From NCBI RefSeq assembly GCF_008180195.1, contig NZ_VTAV01000012.1, positions 62,001 through 126,000 on the forward strand: 64,000 nt of DNA, given 5' to 3'. This DNA is from Sphingobacterium phlebotomi. Lineage in GTDB: Bacteria; Bacteroidota; Bacteroidia; Sphingobacteriales; Sphingobacteriaceae. Shown here piece by piece: positions 36,017 through 45,300 of the stretch. The notes beneath the pieces were generated by a model. That model made no database searches. It was not told the DNA's origin and saw only the letters and a program-made list of their open reading frames with translations. A program made the translations under genes and the position numbers. Position 1 is the stretch's first letter, and every line of letters begins with the position of its first letter.

Positions 36017-37262
36017 TTTTATCCCGTACCCGAATGAGTTTATGTATTTTACCTCCGGTTATCTTTTCTGTTGAATCAGGCTGTATTTCGGGCGCAGCAG
36101 GTTTATCTTTCGAACCTTCATACAGCTCATATTGCAATAGCCGACAATCTAGTTTACCGTTGAAAAACTCAAACCTGCGGGATGCTTGCAGACCAATTTT
36201 TTTGGCCAGGTCGAGATTTCCCGTAAACACGTAGCCTCGATACCCCTTGCACTCCTGTTTCATAAAGTCGCCGATACGTTTATAAGTTGCTTCCAGTTTT
36301 GTATGTACCCCCAGACGCTCACCATATTCTGGATTAAACATCATCACACCGTTTCCTTCGGGGATGGTTGTCTTGGCAAAGTCAGTTACCTCAAAGGTAA
36401 TCAAATGCTCCACACCGGCCGTCTTTGCATTCGATTTTGCAATTTCTATCGCCACATCTGAGATATCCGAAGCTACAATATGAGGGAGATTATTTTTATC
36501 TGTCAATTCCTTCAACCGGCGACGTTCCTCAAAAAACACTTCCTCATCATAACCTATAAAATGCATGAAAGCATAATTCATCCGTTGCAAACCGGGCATA
36601 CGCTTTTGCGCCATCAGCGCCGCTTCAATAGCTAAGGTTCCCGAACCACACATGGGGTTTATGAAGGGCGATTTACCATCCCACTTAGTAGCCATGATAG
36701 TCGCTGCGGCAAGCGCTTCCAACATGGGTGCTTTGCCGGGATGTTTTCGATAGCCGTGCTTAGCGAGCGTTTCGCCGGAAGTATCTAAAAAGATTTCTGC
36801 TCTATCATCTATCCAGTGTAGATGGATGACGGCCCGGTTTAACTCAGGTCCCGTATTAGGTCGTAAACCTTTTTTATTTTTAATACGGTCTACAATGGCA
36901 TCTTTTACCTTGACATTCGCAAACAGCGGCGTCGTAATCGTCTCATTGTGTACATTTGATGTAACAGAGAAATATCCATCAAACGGAAGGAGCTCTTCCC
37001 ATGCAACAGTCATCAGCGCTTTGTAGAGCTCATCGGCATTTCGAGCACGGAACGATTTTATCTCATAAAGCACTTGACTCGCTATGCGCAAATTCAGGTT
37101 CAATCGGATGCATTCATTTACAGAGGCGCTAACCTCTATACCTGTATTAAAAGCACGGACAATGTCAAAGCCCAGCGCTTCCACTTCTTGTGCCAAATAA
37201 GGGGACAAGCGTCTATTGCAGGTAATGATAACTTTATTGGGGGTGTTGAAAACTTCCATCAT
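36006..37262 (-). CDS. THUMP-domain RNA guanine-N2-methyltransferase, RlmL-N/TrmN-like
   Basis: About 418 residues. The frame reaches 37376, but that would overlap the divergent DUF3127 gene; ATG at 37262 or 37259 (MEVFNTPNKVIITCNRRL) fits. Domains: N-terminal ferredoxin-like and THUMP region (about 5-160), then the UPF0020 methylase with SAM motif FINPMCGSGTLAIEAAL and TNPPY-equivalent motif FNPEYGERLG. The usual catalytic NPPY is NPEY here, a deviation to note. Expected target is m2G in 23S rRNA or tRNA. A TAACTTTG box ends 8 nt before the ATG. Confidence 0.87.
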   Translation of the reverse strand: MMEVFNTPNKVIITCNRRLSPYLAQEVEALGFDIVRAFNTGIEVSASVNECIRLNLNLRIASQVLYEIKSFRARNADELYKALMTVAWEELLPFDGYFSVTSNVHNETITTPLFANVKVKDAIVDRIKNKKGLRPNTGPELNRAVIHLHWIDDRAEIFLDTSGETLAKHGYRKHPGKAPMLEALAAATIMATKWDGKSPFINPMCGSGTLAIEAALMAQKRMPGLQRMNYAFMHFIGYDEEVFFEERRRLKELTDKNNLPHIVASDISDVAIEIAKSNAKTAGVEHLITFEVTDFAKTTIPEGNGVMMFNPEYGERLGVHTKLEATYKRIGDFMKQECKGYRGYVFTGNLDLAKKIGLQASRRFEFFNGKLDCRLLQYELYEGSKDKPAAPEIQPDSTEKITGGKIHKLIRVRDKNDR

Positions 37263-37270
37263 CTTTTTTG

Positions 37271-37278
37271 CAAAGTTA
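37271..37278 (-). promoter_or_regulatory. Putative -7 box immediately before the THUMP methyltransferase gene
   Basis: TAACTTTG on the minus strand, matching TAnnTTTG, 8 nt before the first ATG (37262). Suggests a near-leaderless transcript. Confidence 0.45.
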
Positions 37279-37331
37279 CTTATTCTGCTTAGCAAAAAAT
37301 GCTTAATTTTACAGTTTAATACGTTTTTGAT

Positions 37332-37706
37332 ATGGAAATAAGAGGAAAAGTTCATGAAATAGGCGCTACGCAACAAGTTACGGAATCTTTCAAAAAAAGA
37401 GATTTAATTGTTGCTTACGCAGAAAACCCACAATTTGTAGAATACATTCGCTTTGAGGCAACGCAAGACCGCGTCAATATATTTGATAACTTAGCTGTTG
37501 GTGATGACGTAGAGATTTCGTTTAATCTACGCGGTCGTCCGTGGACAAATAAAGAAGGAGTTACCACGTACTTCAATTCCTTAGTAGCGTGGAGAGTAAC
37601 AAAACTGGCCAATACACCGCAACAAGCTCAAGCACCAGGTCAAATGGACATGCCTCCGGTCGATATATCGTCTTCCGGAGCAGATGATGACGATTTACCT
37701 TTCTAA
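37332..37706 (+). CDS. DUF3127 protein with SSB-like acidic C-terminal tail
   Basis: 124 residues. The DUF3127 core covers about 1-90: MEIRGKVHEIGATQQVTE, RDLIVAYAENPQFVEYIRFEATQDR, GDDVEISFNLRGRPWTNKEGVTTYFNSLVAWRV. Its alternating strands look like an OB fold. A Gln/Pro-rich linker (about 91-112) leads to the tail GADDDDLPF. That layout (OB fold, Gln/Pro linker, acidic-LPF tip) is the layout of bacterial SSB, and the tip nearly matches the GLPF of the ssb gene at 29236. DUF3127 is found in Bacteroidota chromosomes and phages without assigned function. I infer ssDNA or RNA binding with recruitment of SSB-interacting proteins. Confidence 0.85.
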   Translation: MEIRGKVHEIGATQQVTESFKKRDLIVAYAENPQFVEYIRFEATQDRVNIFDNLAVGDDVEISFNLRGRPWTNKEGVTTYFNSLVAWRVTKLANTPQQAQAPGQMDMPPVDISSSGADDDDLPF

Positions 37707-37718
37707 GTAAAAAAGAGA

Positions 37719-37770
37719 TTTATAAAGTAACAGGGCAGCCTTATATAAGGCTGCCCTGTTACTTTATAAA
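37719..37770. terminator. Perfect 52-bp palindromic terminator
   Basis: All 26 base pairs from 37719-37744 with 37745-37770 are complementary, with no spacer. It lies 12 bp after the DUF3127 stop and 15 bp after the convergent PUL operon end at 37786, flanked by A runs left and right. It serves as terminator for both strands. Confidence 0.88.
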
Positions 37771-37785
37771 AAACATATGTTGCCT

Positions 37786-39816
37786 TTAGTCGGCGGCATT
37801 AAAATACTTTTCTACACGATCGGGGCTTAACATTTGCCAAAGCGAGGCAACCGTCCACCCAGGCGCAAATATATCGTTGTAAAAGCCTTTACCATTCTTT
37901 CCATAATCCCAGTTAGTATGTTGGACAACTTCCGGATAATAACCTACTTTTCCGATGTCAAACATATTGTCCGGAATAGGCATCAATTGGAGCATAGAGC
38001 TCTTTATAACCGACGAAAACGCAGAAAAACGGGGTTCATGGCATTCTTCCGACAGCCAATCAAGAATAGTGGCAAACTCAAAGATAAATACATCGACATG
38101 ATTGTTCTCTACAGATACGTTACCCCATCCCCTTGTTTTAAAACCTACGTCACCCAACATTTGTCCCTGTGCAAATGGCACATCCCACAGATAATACCAA
38201 GAGAGGCAAAAATAAGCGGCTTGCTGACACAAGTCCACATAATGCTGTCTCTCCTTCCCTTTCGTCACCATAGCCAGATAATGCATTGCCGTAGAAGCAT
38301 ACAATGACGCTTCTTTATCTTCGCAATTGGCATCCAACGTCGAAGAAAAGTAGTCTGCTTTAGCTATAAGCTCGTTCTCCAAATATTTCCCAGCTCGCTT
38401 GGCACTTTCCAGATAGGATTTGTTATGAAAATATGCATACCCCATAGTCAGCGGTAATACACCCGATGGCGTACTACCTCCGGAAGCGTCCGTTACCTGA
38501 AAATGCTGATCAAATTTTCGCGGGAAGCTACCGTCTTGCTTTTGCAACTTTGCAAAGTTGCAAAAAAGTATCTTTACTCTATTTTCCCATGTTACATGCG
38601 TTCTTCCTTTCATCTTCTCGTATTTGAGATAATTCAAAACAGCAAAAAGCCCTTCTGATTGACGACGGATACTATACTCTTGTGTTACACTATCCTTTCC
38701 GTAATCCACATACTCATGAAAAAAACCATTCGCAGCAAACCCATGTTGGAGATAGGAATTGAAAATGCTGTTCGCTTTATGAACCAACGCTGTATCCCCT
38801 ATTTCTTCCCCATACTCCAGTGCATTAAATGCATTCAGTAAAACGCGTCCTATGAAACCAACTTCCGTCGCTTCGGTACTTTCACAATCATCGGTTCGCA
38901 TATGTACGCCAGAAAAGTATTTTAAATCAAATTTATCTACATAGCTTTCTCTAAAAAAATTAGACAATGTCTCTTTAGCCTGCTCCACGCGCATAGCATT
39001 GGTGTATATCGCCGGCTTTAGCGAGTCATACGCATAATTCCACACATCAGATACGAAGGCAGAATAATTTGCGGCCTTACCTTTTCGTACCTCCCAGGTC
39101 AGCTGGCGAACTTCCCCCTTTTCCAATTTCTCAAACGCCTGCACCGCAGGGACAAGTGTAAGTTTACGTATATACGTATGAGGCGCCTCCTGATAGGGAA
39201 AGCCGAAAACCAAGGATGTATTCCCTCCGCTATTGCGGAAACCAGTAGACCCGATATCGGTCTTTCCCGAAAGAATAACTTCTCCCGCGCTGTGCGTTGT
39301 AAGGCTTTCGTGCTTGAATTCATCCAAACGCATAACCGTAAAATAATCACCTGTCTTATCACTGTATATCCCTGTCAATGGTGTGCTCAAACGATCTTCC
39401 CGCACTTGCCAGCTATGGCTAGTTGCATAGGAAGGAGCTTCTTCCGGCGAGCGAAGATTACGCCTATACCAGAATCCAGGCATCAAAAATTGACAGTCTT
39501 CGTGTTGAATAGCGGGTAATGTCAGCTGCTCTTCAAAGTTATAATATACCGTTTCTTTTGCCGTAATTTCTATGGATATCTGCATACCCGACGATGTTTC
39601 CTGAATTTGCCGACGGATAGAAACCGGCAAATCCCGATCGGATGTCAATACGCCTGACGGACTAGTACCTAACACATGAGCAACTGCGGGATTGCCTGGC
39701 TTTTTAATCGATAATCGCCATTCTGAATTTGATAGATTCGTGTTTGATAGAACAGTATTAGCCGTTGCCGATCCCAACATAACGACTAATAACCATACCA
39801 CAAGAAATTTTTTCAT
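37786..39816 (-). CDS. Secreted six-hairpin-glycosidase-like protein, family unknown
   Basis: About 676 residues. GTG 39837 is the longest start; ATG 39816 (MKKFLVVWLLVVMLGSATA) gives a clean signal peptide. Two parts: an N-terminal beta-rich domain (about 25-270; no Ig signature recognised) and a helical domain (about 290-676) with repeated motifs of an (alpha/alpha)6 toroid: FVSDVWNYAYDSL, EVGFIGRVLLNAFNALEYG, RRQSEGLFAVLNYLKYE, LQKQDGSFPRKFDQH, SALYASTAMHYLAMV-like, RGWGNVSVENNHVDVFIFE. Acidic residues in HMRTDDCEST and WDYGKNGKGFYNDIFAPGW are candidate catalytic or substrate sites. Last gene of the GH43 utilisation locus, 23 bp after the second GH43. I cannot match it to a named GH or PL family. 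Confidence 0.7.
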   Translation of the reverse strand: MKKFLVVWLLVVMLGSATANTVLSNTNLSNSEWRLSIKKPGNPAVAHVLGTSPSGVLTSDRDLPVSIRRQIQETSSGMQISIEITAKETVYYNFEEQLTLPAIQHEDCQFLMPGFWYRRNLRSPEEAPSYATSHSWQVREDRLSTPLTGIYSDKTGDYFTVMRLDEFKHESLTTHSAGEVILSGKTDIGSTGFRNSGGNTSLVFGFPYQEAPHTYIRKLTLVPAVQAFEKLEKGEVRQLTWEVRKGKAANYSAFVSDVWNYAYDSLKPAIYTNAMRVEQAKETLSNFFRESYVDKFDLKYFSGVHMRTDDCESTEATEVGFIGRVLLNAFNALEYGEEIGDTALVHKANSIFNSYLQHGFAANGFFHEYVDYGKDSVTQEYSIRRQSEGLFAVLNYLKYEKMKGRTHVTWENRVKILFCNFAKLQKQDGSFPRKFDQHFQVTDASGGSTPSGVLPLTMGYAYFHNKSYLESAKRAGKYLENELIAKADYFSSTLDANCEDKEASLYASTAMHYLAMVTKGKERQHYVDLCQQAAYFCLSWYYLWDVPFAQGQMLGDVGFKTRGWGNVSVENNHVDVFIFEFATILDWLSEECHEPRFSAFSSVIKSSMLQLMPIPDNMFDIGKVGYYPEVVQHTNWDYGKNGKGFYNDIFAPGWTVASLWQMLSPDRVEKYFNAAD

Positions 39817-39839
39817 TATATACATATTGTGTTCCACAT

Positions 39840-40790
39840 TTATCTAATCACTACGGGTGCCAAAATATCTTCCCCTGTATACATTACGGGTACCGCATTG
39901 TCGGTAAAATGCACATCCGTCATCAACATGATCCTCGGCAAAACCTTATTGGGAGCATAATGGGCATGAAAAACCATTTTCAATTGCCCTTCTTTATCTT
40001 TGAAAAGCGAATGATGTCCAACGCCCGTATAGCCTTGAGGTTTCAGCAAGATAGGATTTCCTGAAAACTTTGTCCATGGTCCATGGGGTGAGCTGGCGGT
40101 AGCATATCCCACACCGTAGTAATGGCTTTCAAAGTGATTCGCTGAATAGGTCATATAGTAGATTCCTTGATGTTTAACAATAAAAGGTCCTTCATTAATA
40201 CGGCCCTGGATTCTTTCCCAATTTTGCGAAACATTGATACAGGGCTTAAGAGTTTCTCTTTTTATCGTTTTCAAATCGTCTTCCAGTTCTGCCATCCATA
40301 CGACAGAGCCGTCCGTGAAACGTACAAAATACAAATAAGGCGTACCATCATCATCAATAAACAGAGAATTATCTATAGCTTTTCCATCTGCCCACATGGG
40401 CTCTTTCTCCTGTTGCATAAACGGTCCTAATGGACTATCGGCTGTTGCCACCCCTATATGCTCGTCGGCTGTAAAATACATATAGAATTTATTCTTTTCT
40501 GCAATATAATAGACTTCTGGGGCCCAAAACCATCGCTCGGCCCAAGTGCTGTCTTTATGTAAGGCCAACTGGGATGTTTTCCGCCAAGACTCTAAATCTT
40601 CGGACGTGTACACCTCAATGCCATTGGAAGCATTTGTCCCATAAGCATAATACATATTTTCATGATAGAGGATATTCGGGTCGCCCAATAATACGGGAGT
40701 TTGATACTCGAAATCGCGCTGGTTGTTTTTTTCGCAAGATGATACGCCCACGAAGACGAATGCTAGCGCTATATATAATAAGGTTTTCAT
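39840..40790 (-). CDS. GH43 family lipoprotein glycosidase (copy 1)
   Basis: 316 residues, lipoprotein signal with lipobox GVSSC, so surface- or periplasm-anchored. Five-bladed propeller with the three GH43 acids: general base Asp in LLGDPNILYHENMYYAYG, pKa-modulating Asp in AIDNSLFIDDDGTPYLYFVRF, general acid Glu in RINEGPFIVKHQG. GH43 enzymes act on arabinan, arabinoxylan or galactan side chains. Clearly paralogous to the other GH43 at 45447 (shared WFWAPEVYY, ATxDSPLGPF, DDDGTPYxYFVRF), so the two presumably cut related linkages. Between susD (18 bp) and the unknown glycosidase. Confidence 0.93.
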   Translation of the reverse strand: MKTLLYIALAFVFVGVSSCEKNNQRDFEYQTPVLLGDPNILYHENMYYAYGTNASNGIEVYTSEDLESWRKTSQLALHKDSTWAERWFWAPEVYYIAEKNKFYMYFTADEHIGVATADSPLGPFMQQEKEPMWADGKAIDNSLFIDDDGTPYLYFVRFTDGSVVWMAELEDDLKTIKRETLKPCINVSQNWERIQGRINEGPFIVKHQGIYYMTYSANHFESHYYGVGYATASSPHGPWTKFSGNPILLKPQGYTGVGHHSLFKDKEGQLKMVFHAHYAPNKVLPRIMLMTDVHFTDNAVPVMYTGEDILAPVVIR

Positions 40791-40808
40791 ACAAAATAAC
40801 GTTTAGTA

Positions 40809-42371
40809 TTAATATCTCGGGTTTTGTTCCACATTCGGGTTGTTGTTGACATCATCAGACGGGATGGGCAAACTACGATTCCGCCCGATTACAAAATTGT
40901 TGAAATCAACATCCCGTTGCTTTAACTCGTCCACTCCACTTTGTGTATCCAGCAAACCCCACCGCTTGATATCTGCCCAGCGGTGTCCTTCACTTGCCAA
41001 TTCCAATACGCGTTCCGTCTGTAGGCGTTTGAGAAAACGTGCGCGATCAGTTGTCGTGACAAAATGGTTAACGGACAGCGCCGGCATATTGGCCCGGGCT
41101 CTTACCCGGTCTACATATGCCACGGCATCGGATAATGCCCCTCCCGATTCCACCATGCATTCCGCATACATCAACAAAACGTCAGCAAAGCGAATCAGCC
41201 TGACATTGGTCGGATTATAATAATCATCAAAACCCCGATCAGTAGAAGAATATTTACGGAAGAAAACTCTTCCCTGCCAATTCCCTTGTTGCCAAAGCGC
41301 GTTATTACTAGTCAGGTTATAAATACGGCTGTTATCGGAAAAATCATTTTCCATACCTTGATAAAAGGCGGTATATTTTAAACGAATATCAAACCCATTG
41401 GCGAGGTTGCGTTCTCTTTTAAGCTCTGTAACGATCCAGGGACGTAGCTCACCATCATTCCATCCGATACCTGGAGGTGCAAAAAATTGTCCTCGATGAA
41501 GACCTAAATTAGGGTCAATGTCATTGACTCCGTCTCCAGCGGGAGCCTTGTTCACATCTGAATATTGTATCTCAAACACCGATTCTATATTATTTTCCGA
41601 GTTTGGTGTAAAATTATCTGCATAATTAGACACCAAATCATAATACGTCTTTCCATCTCCTTCTACAAGCCAATGTAGATCGGTCTGTGCTTCTTGCCAC
41701 TGATGTAACTGCATATAGCATTTTGCCCGAAGGGCTAATGCCGCGCCTTTGGTAGCCCTGCCTTTATCTTGACCAGTCCACAACTCTGGAAGCATGTTTT
41801 GCGCTTCCGTAAGATCGTTGATAGCCTGCTGGTAGACTTCGTCTTCGGTATGTCCCTCCGGCTGCATACCGGGTTCCGAAGGTTCCAATACGATGGGAAC
41901 ACTCTTATTCTCACTGCCCCATAATACGGCTAAATTGTAATAATAGAGTCCTCGCAGAAAATAAGCCTGTCCGAGAAGATGAGATTTTTTTGTTTCATCT
42001 TCAAACGTAATACCGGGGACGTAGAACAGGACTTGATTCGCCCTGAAAATAGCCTGATAGCATTCTGCATATGTCATGGCATTACCTTCACCAAAATTGT
42101 AGTTATTATAGGTAAATTGGGTCCACTCGCGCAGTTCTGCCCAAGGGCTTTGGCTAAAACCTTCGTCCGACGTAAGGTCAAACCTAAACCACATCCATCT
42201 CGCATAAGTCCCCGGTTTGTAAAACATGTTGTATATCGCGTTCACCCCATACTCGGCATCTAATTCTGTATTCCAGAAACTTTCCTGAGTAAGTGAATTG
42301 GGATTTTCTACCTCCACCTTACAGGCGGCAAATACACTTATACTGAAGATGATATAAAATAACTTTTTCAT
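40809..42371 (-). CDS. RagB/SusD family nutrient-uptake outer membrane lipoprotein (locus 1)
   Basis: 520 residues, lipobox VFAAC. It forms the lid over the SusC barrel and binds glycan at the cell surface. SusD features: N-terminal EVENPNSLTQESFWNTELDAEYGVNAIYNMFY, TPR helices with LLGQAYFLRGLYYYNLAVLWG and KGAALALRAKCYMQLHQW, C-terminal LIRFADVLLMYAECM, YVDRVRARANMP, RVLELASEGHRWADIKRWG and IPSDDVNNNPNVEQNPRY. 17 bp after susC, translationally close. Aromatic residues that stack with sugar (several Trp in the N-terminal half) are plausible but not assignable. Confidence 0.96.
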   Translation of the reverse strand: MKKLFYIIFSISVFAACKVEVENPNSLTQESFWNTELDAEYGVNAIYNMFYKPGTYARWMWFRFDLTSDEGFSQSPWAELREWTQFTYNNYNFGEGNAMTYAECYQAIFRANQVLFYVPGITFEDETKKSHLLGQAYFLRGLYYYNLAVLWGSENKSVPIVLEPSEPGMQPEGHTEDEVYQQAINDLTEAQNMLPELWTGQDKGRATKGAALALRAKCYMQLHQWQEAQTDLHWLVEGDGKTYYDLVSNYADNFTPNSENNIESVFEIQYSDVNKAPAGDGVNDIDPNLGLHRGQFFAPPGIGWNDGELRPWIVTELKRERNLANGFDIRLKYTAFYQGMENDFSDNSRIYNLTSNNALWQQGNWQGRVFFRKYSSTDRGFDDYYNPTNVRLIRFADVLLMYAECMVESGGALSDAVAYVDRVRARANMPALSVNHFVTTTDRARFLKRLQTERVLELASEGHRWADIKRWGLLDTQSGVDELKQRDVDFNNFVIGRNRSLPIPSDDVNNNPNVEQNPRY

Positions 42372-42388
42372 GATAACATACTTTAAAT

Positions 42389-45300
42389 TTAGAATGACAA
42401 CTGTGCACCAAACGTAAATCCTCTTGGATTAGGAAATGCGCCTCCATCATACGATCTGTCCCATATATTCGTATTCAAAAACTCTGGATCCAATCCTTCG
42501 TAGGAGGTAAAGGTGACCAAGTTCTGTGCATTGACATATACCCTTGCTGCTCTAATATGCTGACCCAACAAAGATTTGGGCAGGTTGTAGCCTATCGCAA
42601 TCTGTTTAATGCGGAAATAATTACCATTTTCCAACCATCTATCTTGATCGGGGCGCGCATTTCTGGAGTCTGCAAAAATCGGTCTTGGATCTTTTCCCTG
42701 TGGATTTTCTGGAGTCCAAGGGTCGTAATCAGCCCGGTAATTAGAATTGTCATCATATCGGTCAAATCCAGATCTCGGACCATTATAAGCCATGTATCCA
42801 AAGGCACCTGTAGACTGAATTTGCAGATCAACACCTTTGTATTCAAAAGACATGTTCATGCCGAGATAATACTTGGGAATCGTCGATCCAAGATATTGTC
42901 TGTCTGCATCTGTAATTTGCCCATCGCCGTTATAGTCGATATACCTTATATCTCCCGGCTTGGCATTTGGTTGAATCAGCGCACCTTCGCTGTTCCGATG
43001 AGACATAACCTCTTCCATCGAACGAAACAATCCGTCGGTTTTAATCAGATACCACTCTCCGATTGGATGACCGACAACAGATTTGGTATTCCACTGGTTA
43101 AATTCCGATCGGCCGTAGCCTAATTCGATAATCTTGTTTTTCAAATAAGAGCCATTGACGTCCAGACCATAATGAAAATCGCTACCAACTTTATCTTTCC
43201 AGCTTAGTGCCAACTCAACCCCTCTATTTTCCAAGGTCGCAGCATTGACAAACGGGTTTCCGCCATTATTTCCAGTAGATCGCAAAATCTGCATCGGTGT
43301 CAACACGTCCTTTGTCGTCTTCTCGAAATACTCAAATGTGACATTAAAACGATTCCTTAAGAACGTCGCATCAAATCCCGCGTTCATCTGTGATAACCTC
43401 TCCCATTTCAGGTCGACGTTGGATAATTGCACTTGTGTCATACCGGGGACAGTTGTTGTATTATCGCCAAAAGATGCCTGCGGAAAGGAATTGATCAAGG
43501 CAACCCAGTCCCAAAATCCGATATTCGACGTTCCGAGGATACCGTAATTCGCCCTTATCTTCAAATCATCCACCCACGACACGTCAAAAAATGATTCTTG
43601 ACTGATACGCCAACCCGCCGACACCGAGGGGAAATAGCCTACGTTATACTGTGGGGCGAAACGGGAAGATTCATCTCTGCGTATGGTGGCACTCAGTAGA
43701 TATTTGTCGGCATAATTGTAATTGAGCCGACCGAATACCGAGAACAACTTCGCCAAGTTTTGATAACCACCTGTCCTGGCGTCCCTCAAAACAGCATCCA
43801 AATGTTCAAAATAGCTTCCGGTCTGGCTATTCACTAACACGTCGTTTTTTGCCCCCCAAACCTGTTCATACGTATACGGTTGGTAGCTGGCACCCACGAC
43901 CGAATTTATAGTGTGTTTGCCAAACTGTTTATAAAATTCCAACGTATGGTCAAAAACAAACTCCCTAAATTGGGCTTGGTTCCGTGTTAAGGTCGAAGGA
44001 TCAATCGGCTGGTTGACTTGCCAAGAGCCTACCTTTCGGAGGTATCGGTGGTTATCATTACTAAAATCAAAACCAAAGCTAAACTTATACTTGAACAGGT
44101 CGAATAAATCCAACGATGTAAAAGCATTTCCCCTGATCCTCAAGTTACGGTTTCTGGTATCTGTGAAATCCTCTTTGGCAAAGGGATTAGTCCCAAATGT
44201 GATGTCATAAGCACCGTTGCCGTATCCATAGCCACCATGATTTGCAGGGTCATAGATGGGTATGGTCGGTAGCATCCGGTACACGTCAATAATCGGATTC
44301 GTATCCATTTGATCGATGGCATAATGACTCAAGACAATATTCTCTCCTATAGTAAATTTAACGTTTTGACCAAAATCGCGGCTTGCAGAAGCATTGGAGC
44401 GAAGTGTATAGCGTTCACTCTGTGTACCGATCACCGTTCCGGAATTGGATTGGTAATTTCCCGAAATAAAATAGCGATTGTCACGTCCCCCTCCGGAAAA
44501 AGAAACATTGTGATCGTCCACGACACCCGTTTTAAAGACTTCATCTTGCCAATCGGTATCTGCGCCAAAATGATTGGCCAATCCGTTGAGGTTGGGATTT
44601 CCATCTGCGATCGCATTCATAAAAGCCAGATCATTCAACTTAATCCATTGCGTTCGGTCAGTTAAATTATATTTTGGTAGCCATTGCAAACTACGCCGGG
44701 AAGAAAGATCGATTTTCATCTTTCCTTCTGCTCCTTGCTTGGTCGTAATGATAATGACTCCATTTCCCGCTCTGGAACCATAAATCGCTGCGGCAGAAGC
44801 GTCTTTTAGCACCTGGATACTTTCAATATCATTGAAGTTAAAATCCCTGTTTGCACCGGATATGACACCATCGACAACATACAGTGGGTTGCTGTTCCCA
44901 AATGTCCCAGTTCCTCTAATTTCGACCTTTCCTTCCTGCCCTGGAGCACCGGCTGTGCGTACATTGACACCCGGAACAGTCACCAATGCATCGCCTACCG
45001 TTCCGGTAACGGTCGTATTTTTCATTTCATCGGGCTTGAACACCGAAACCGCCCCGGTCAGATCCGCTTTTCTGACAGTCTGATAACCGATGACGACCAC
45101 TTCATCCAACGCTCGCCCATCTTCTGGCATAATCACCTCAATAGAGGTCTGTCCTGTAAACACGACTTCTTGTGCAAGCCTGCCGATTTTTGAGAATGTG
45201 ATGGTATCTCCAGACGTTAGCGCGAGGGTAAAAAAACCTCCCTGGTCTGTATAGGTAGCCTCCTGTTTACCTTTTACCTGGACAGTCACCTCGGAAACAC

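Noticed and set aside
37263..37376. N-terminal extension of the THUMP methyltransferase
   Set aside because: Would overlap the divergent DUF3127 gene and run through the putative promoter box.
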